NCBI GenBank assembly: GCA_964625015.1
Contig: CAZUZI010000001.1
Span: forward strand, 1 to 64,000
Direction of reading: 5' to 3'
From: UBA5209 sp964625015
GTDB lineage: Bacteria > Patescibacteriota > Dojkabacteria > SC72
DNA length: 64,000 nucleotides
Under the pieces are notes generated by a model. That model did no database searches. It was not told where the DNA came from and worked only from the letters and a program-made list of their open reading frames with translations. The first letter of the stretch is position 1. Each line of letters opens with the position of its first letter. Shown here piece after piece: positions 60,416-64,000 of the stretch. A program made the position numbers and the translations under genes.

Positions 60416-60512
60416 ATTATATCAGTAAAGCCTGGGTAAGAGAAATACTTTTGTATAGAGAAATTATTGAAGTTCTGCTGGCTATAGGGTCAGCAAGCCT
60501 GGCTTTAAGGGT
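60416..60512 (-). promoter_or_regulatory. hairpin-rich lysS upstream region with extended -10
   Basis: Between lysS and the L,D-transpeptidase gene, TGATATAAT (60424-60416) is a promoter for lysS. Upstream, AAAGCC(TGG) near 60427 and (CCT)GGCTTT near 60497 can pair around an inner TGCTG/CAGCA stem. This may be the terminator of the upstream gene or a regulatory leader; no known family recognised. Confidence 0.45.
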
Positions 60513-61362
60513 GGATTAATATTAGGTCTCCTTTCTCAAAGTTTTCATAGAGATATTTTGCGTCTTCTTCTAGCATTCGTATGCAACCTCCACTTCTTCT
60601 TACGCCAATGTTTTCTGCTGATTCATATACAGCATTTCCATTGGAGTCATACCACCAAATTAAACCATGAAGTCCATACCAGGAGTTCTGTCTGCCAGAG
60701 TAGTAGAAGGCCATCCAATACGGCATAAAATCGCCAGATGGTGCTTTCGGATTAAGTCCTTTATCAACAATTGGGAAGACTCCATACACTTCGTACCCAT
60801 CTTTTGGTCCAGAAAGTGATATCTCTTTTTCGACATTTCCATCTCTCCAGACATATAGTTTTTGTCTTGAGTTATCAATTTCAATATATCTTGCTGCGTA
60901 TTTACCATCTGTACTAGGTAGTTCTTTAAGCTCAATTTCTACATTTGTATCTAATCCCGATTTAAATGATTTGTAAACATCATCAAATACAGTTGAAAGA
61001 TCTGGTCTTACATCTTCTTTCCAATATGTAAATGATCCTTTATCATTAGATGCTAATCCTTTACCACCATATCCTTTCTCAAAATGAGAAATAACCTTAT
61101 CTAGTACCTCTTGATATACCGAGCTTTTGTTCAATGTCCCATCTTTCATTACACTGTTACTTGGTAAATACACACAATCTTCAATATGGCATACAGATAC
61201 AGTATATTCTGTCGCAGTACCCATATCTTCTTGTGCACCTAATACATTACTTTGAGTTACTCTTTGACCACTTGTTAATCCGTAGAAAAGTATAAGGCTA
61301 AGAAGGATAGCTAGCTGTATATCTACAAAGAGGAGTAATTTTGTAAGATTACTTTTTTCCAT
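60505..61362 (-). CDS. L,D-transpeptidase (YkuD), membrane-anchored
   Basis: A 285-residue protein with an N-terminal transmembrane anchor (about residues 9-30) and a YkuD domain (about 155-285). The catalytic motif is HG(x)...RRSGGCIRM with the nucleophile Cys near residue 261 and His near 233 (YGLHGLIWW). Such enzymes make 3-3 cross-links in peptidoglycan. The region 60-150 is a PepSY-like or linker domain. Start codon at 61362; divergent from glyS. Confidence 0.93.
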   Translation of the reverse strand: MEKSNLTKLLLFVDIQLAILLSLILFYGLTSGQRVTQSNVLGAQEDMGTATEYTVSVCHIEDCVYLPSNSVMKDGTLNKSSVYQEVLDKVISHFEKGYGGKGLASNDKGSFTYWKEDVRPDLSTVFDDVYKSFKSGLDTNVEIELKELPSTDGKYAARYIEIDNSRQKLYVWRDGNVEKEISLSGPKDGYEVYGVFPIVDKGLNPKAPSGDFMPYWMAFYYSGRQNSWYGLHGLIWWYDSNGNAVYESAENIGVRRSGGCIRMLEEDAKYLYENFEKGDLILIHP

Positions 61363-61442
61363 ATATTTATAATATACATATATTTTATTAATGGGTAAAG
61401 AATATAGTATAATAATTTGTTTATATTAACATTTACCAATAC

Positions 61443-62735
61443 ATGGCACAGGATATTCTTCAAAAGATAACTGCACTTGCAAAAAGGAGAGGCATAATTT
61501 TTCCAAACTCAGAAATATATGGTGGTATCGGTGGTTTCTATGACTATGGTCCTGTTGGTGTAGAGATGAAGAACAATCTTAAGAGATTATGGTGGAAATA
61601 TATGGTTGATAGAAGGGAAAATGTTGTAGGTATTGATGGCTCAATAATTACACATCCTAAAGTATGGGAGGCTTCTGGTCATGTTGATGGTTTTGCAGAT
61701 GAGGTTGTTGAGTGTAAACAGTGTCATCAGAGATTTAGGTCAGAAGATATTGATGGGAAATGTCCAAAGTGTGGTGGGAAAGAGTTCACAGAATCTAGGA
61801 AGTACAATATGTTGTTTAAAACCGAAATAGGTGTTGTAGAGGGTGATAAAGTTCCTGCATATTTAAGAGGGGAGGCTTGTCAGACTATTTATTTAGATTT
61901 TTTGAATGTTGTTGATTCCACCAGACAAAGAATTCCATTTGGTATTGCTCAAATTGGAAAAGCATTTAGAAATGAGGTTACACCAAACAAATTAACATTT
62001 AGAACTAGGGAATTTGAGCAGTGGGATTTACAATTCTTTGTACATCCAGATGAAATTTCAAGTTGGTTTGAATATTGGAAAGAAGAGAGAATGAAGTTCT
62101 ACAAAATGCTGTATAGGAAACAGGATAATCTGCGTTTCTATGAACATCCAAAAGACAAATTAGTCTTCTATGCAAAAAAAGCGTTTGATATTGAATATAT
62201 GTGTCCATGGGGTTGGGCAGAAAATGAGGGTATACATTGGAGAGGTGACTATGATTTAACACAGCATAGTAAATTCTCAGGTAAGGATCTTTCATATACA
62301 GATCCACAGACAAATGAAAAATATATTCCTAATATTGTAGAAACATCTGGTGGTGTCGATAGAACTATGTTCTTCTTACTACTTGATGCATATGAGGAAG
62401 AGGATTTGGGAGATGGTAGCATTAGAACTGTTTTAAAAATTCATCCAGATGTTGCAGCATACAAGGCAGCAGTATTCCCATTGGTTGGTAACAAGAGTGA
62501 AATATCTGGCAAGGCGAGAGGGGTATTTGATCTGCTATCAGACAAGATTAAAGTTGTATGGGATGATAGAGGTAATATAGGTAAGAGATATAGATATCAG
62601 GACGAAATAGGTACGCCATACTGTATTACAATTGATTATGAGACATTAGAGAACGATACAGTTACTGTAAGAGATAGGGATACAATGAAACAGAGAAGGG
62701 TAAAGATTGAGGATCTAATTAGCACAATATTGTAA
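61443..62735 (+). CDS. glyS: glycyl-tRNA synthetase, homodimeric type
   Basis: A 430-residue class II alpha2-type GlyRS (eukaryote/archaea-like, also in many bacteria), unlike the alpha2beta2 form. Motif 2 region QIGKAFRNEVTPNKLTFRTREFEQ, ETSGGVDRTMFFLL (motif 3) and a C-terminal anticodon-binding domain (KIHPDVAAYKAAVFPLV) are clear. An inserted zinc ribbon has CKQC and CPKC (near residues 92-115). A TATAAT at 61408-61413 is 30 bases upstream. Confidence 0.96.
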   Translation: MAQDILQKITALAKRRGIIFPNSEIYGGIGGFYDYGPVGVEMKNNLKRLWWKYMVDRRENVVGIDGSIITHPKVWEASGHVDGFADEVVECKQCHQRFRSEDIDGKCPKCGGKEFTESRKYNMLFKTEIGVVEGDKVPAYLRGEACQTIYLDFLNVVDSTRQRIPFGIAQIGKAFRNEVTPNKLTFRTREFEQWDLQFFVHPDEISSWFEYWKEERMKFYKMLYRKQDNLRFYEHPKDKLVFYAKKAFDIEYMCPWGWAENEGIHWRGDYDLTQHSKFSGKDLSYTDPQTNEKYIPNIVETSGGVDRTMFFLLLDAYEEEDLGDGSIRTVLKIHPDVAAYKAAVFPLVGNKSEISGKARGVFDLLSDKIKVVWDDRGNIGKRYRYQDEIGTPYCITIDYETLENDTVTVRDRDTMKQRRVKIEDLISTIL

Positions 62736-62741
62736 GCAAAA

Positions 62742-62775
62742 AGGGGCGCCCGACCCTCCACGGACGCCCCTCTTT
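62742..62775. terminator. bidirectional terminator between glyS and greA
   Basis: GGGGCGCCCG (62743-62752) and CGGACGCCCC (62761-62770) form a 10-bp stem with one mismatch on the plus strand that becomes G-U on the minus strand. T-tract TCTTT follows on the plus side and TTTTT on the minus side, so it ends both convergent genes. Confidence 0.85.
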
Positions 62776-62794
62776 ACAGTCCAACGTGAATGGT

Positions 62795-63265
62795 CTAGCA
62801 AACATCAAGAATCTTATATTCCGTAATATTTCCCCTTATCTTTACTTTAACAGTATTGCCAGATTGAGATTTCATTAATGCTGAACCAAGTGGTGAGTCA
62901 TCTGATATGTAATTCTTTTCTGGATCTGCTTCAATCGAGGAAACTATCTTTACATCGAATATCTTATGTCCCTGTTTTAATTTTACAGTTGAACCAAGAC
63001 CTACTTTAAAAGGTTCACAAACCTCTTTGTCCTCCAAGATCTCTGCATTATCTAAGATATCACTGATCTCTTCCATTCTTCTTTCGACAACTTCCTTTTC
63101 TTCTAAGATTTCACCTAGTTGGACATCGTCCTCACTTAGATCATCTTTTCTTGCCTCTTCTAATCTATCTGCGATTTCTTTAAGAACAACTTCGTCTAAA
63201 TTCTTTAATTCTTCAATTAATTCGAATTTCTTTTCTGCCGTTATACTGTATTTTTCTTTTTTCAT
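62795..63265 (-). CDS. greA: transcription elongation factor GreA
   Basis: A 156-residue GreA. The N-terminal coiled coil (about residues 8-75) bears the acidic tip residues (KDDLSEDDVQLGEI, near 40-52) that enter the RNA polymerase secondary channel to stimulate transcript cleavage. The C-terminal domain is FKVGLGSTVKLKQGHK ... DSPLGSALMKSQSGNTVKVK. The usual GDLSENAEY is here DDLSEDDVQ, keeping the acidic pair. Confidence 0.93.
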   Translation of the reverse strand: MKKEKYSITAEKKFELIEELKNLDEVVLKEIADRLEEARKDDLSEDDVQLGEILEEKEVVERRMEEISDILDNAEILEDKEVCEPFKVGLGSTVKLKQGHKIFDVKIVSSIEADPEKNYISDDSPLGSALMKSQSGNTVKVKIRGNITEYKILDVC

Positions 63266-63335
63266 GAGGGTGTTTACTAAAATATTAGTATTAAGATTGT
63301 AGAATATTTAGTAGATCTAAACAAGGTCAAAGTAT

Positions 63336-63989
63336 TTACTCATTCATCTTGAGTGAATTTTTGTCTCTCCATTCCTTAATTTCTTTATGATTACCTGACA
63401 GTAAGACATCAGGAACTTTCCAATCATTAAATTCTGAAGGTTTAGTATATTGTGGGAAATCAAGTACATCATTTGTAAAAGATTCTGCTAGAAGAGATTC
63501 TTCATTACCAAGTACTCCAGGAATTAATCTAGTAATACCATCTATTAGAACTAGAGCAGGTATCTCTCCACCAGAGAGTACATATTCTCCAATAGAGAAT
63601 TCGTAGTCTATGAGATAGTCATGTATCCTTTGATCAAATCCCTCGTAATGTCCACAAAGTACTATGTAATGGGCATTCTTATCCTTAGATAGTTGTACAA
63701 GTTTGTTCTGTACTAACTTCTCTCCCTTTGGTGTGGTCATGAATACCTTACTATTTTCCTTTCTTAAATCATTTAATGCATTAAATACAGGCTCAACTTT
63801 CATAACCATTCCAGGTCCACCACCGTAAGGAGTGTCGTCTACTGTACTGTGTTTGTCTGTACTCCAGTCTCTAAGATTGTGTACTACAATCTCAACTAAT
63901 TCCTTCTCTTGTGCTCTTTTAACTATACTACTGTTAATATATGCAGATATTGATTCTGGGAAAATTGTAAGTATATCAAACTTGATCAT
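63336..63989 (-). CDS. trmD: tRNA (guanine(37)-N1)-methyltransferase
   Basis: A 217-residue TrmD, which methylates G37 next to the anticodon and prevents frameshifting. The SPOUT knot motifs are present: VVHNLRDWSTDKHSTVDDTPYGGGPGMV, LCGHYEGFDQRI and SIGEYVLSGGEIPALVLIDG. The C-terminal domain is truncated compared with some (~240-250) but still complete to the DYPQYTRP-equivalent FPQYTKP. Starts near the right window edge. Note tRNA-Pro(GGG), a TrmD substrate in other bacteria, is in this window. Confidence 0.96.
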   Translation of the reverse strand: MIKFDILTIFPESISAYINSSIVKRAQEKELVEIVVHNLRDWSTDKHSTVDDTPYGGGPGMVMKVEPVFNALNDLRKENSKVFMTTPKGEKLVQNKLVQLSKDKNAHYIVLCGHYEGFDQRIHDYLIDYEFSIGEYVLSGGEIPALVLIDGITRLIPGVLGNEESLLAESFTNDVLDFPQYTKPSEFNDWKVPDVLLSGNHKEIKEWRDKNSLKMNE

Positions 63990-64000
63990 GAAAATGTGCC

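Noticed and set aside
1..64000. UGA recoded as glycine (code 25), as in Gracilibacteria and Absconditabacteria
   Set aside because: Several genes end properly in TGA (for example the 170-residue protein before miaA) and no core gene needs in-frame TGA.
1..64000. CRISPR arrays, complete IS elements, prophage modules
   Set aside because: No regularly spaced repeats, no intact transposase with ends, and no phage structural genes were seen; only recombinase and possible transposase scraps.

Overview
The window looks like an AT-rich, streamlined genome of the Candidate Phyla Radiation (Patescibacteria); a Dojkabacteria/WS6-like or Katanobacteria-like lineage is a guess. The reasons are a compact ribosomal-protein superoperon lacking rpmD (L30) and also rpmC (L29), no map gene next to secY, few Shine-Dalgarno sequences, starts fused to or overlapping the preceding stop, many one-helix secreted or anchored proteins of unknown function, and TGA used as a normal stop. 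One 100-N scaffold gap (41747-41846) interrupts a hydrolase gene, so this is a draft metagenome-type assembly.

Layout. 1-1451: two rRNA methyltransferases on the minus strand. 1555-11316: a run of envelope genes: FN3 protein, Cys-rich anchored protein, a TrbL/VirB6-like polytopic protein, a 902-aa membrane protein ending in an M23-like domain, and an amidase-like protein with a C-terminal SH3 domain. 11391-15835: UvrD/PcrA helicase, a G5/lysozyme-like wall protein and a TPR lipoprotein. 15906-35120: fusA, tuf and then S10-L3-L4-L23-L2-S19-L22-S3-L16-S17-L14-L24-L5-S14-S8-L6-L18-S5-L15-secY-adk, a PIG-L gene in the opposite direction, and infA-L36-S13-S11-S4-rpoA-L17-L13-S9, closed by an intrinsic terminator. 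35194-44097: DUF4349 protein, RNase P RNA, a pair of duplicated unknown proteins, fmt, queA-tgt, a DsbA-like protein, a hydrolase split by the gap, HIT, Nudix, ferredoxin and superoxide dismutase.

44098-49391 is the accessory region. It has a GC-rich lipoprotein cassette with structured flanks, divergent promoters and a possible ~59-nt RNA, three poorly known genes including a C39/papain-like peptidase candidate, a 122-nt multi-hairpin domain, a serine-recombinase remnant, and tRNA-Pro(GGG), whose 3' end is overlapped antisense by the remnant. 49546-64000 returns to core genes: HAD, lipoproteins, a DUF3048 protein, a SecD-like protein, miaA, thpR, serS, a DHH phosphoesterase, lysS, an L,D-transpeptidase, glyS, greA and trmD.

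Most notable: (1) the RNase P RNA appears to lack the whole P15-P18 region, including the L15 loop that normally binds the tRNA CCA end; (2) both translational GTPases have altered guanine-recognition motifs (EF-G NKIN instead of NKxD plus a changed G5 motif; EF-Tu NDFG instead of NKxD); (3) the structured accessory cassette at 44149-45480; (4) a recurrent extended -10 promoter, often so close to the start codon that transcripts would be leaderless.
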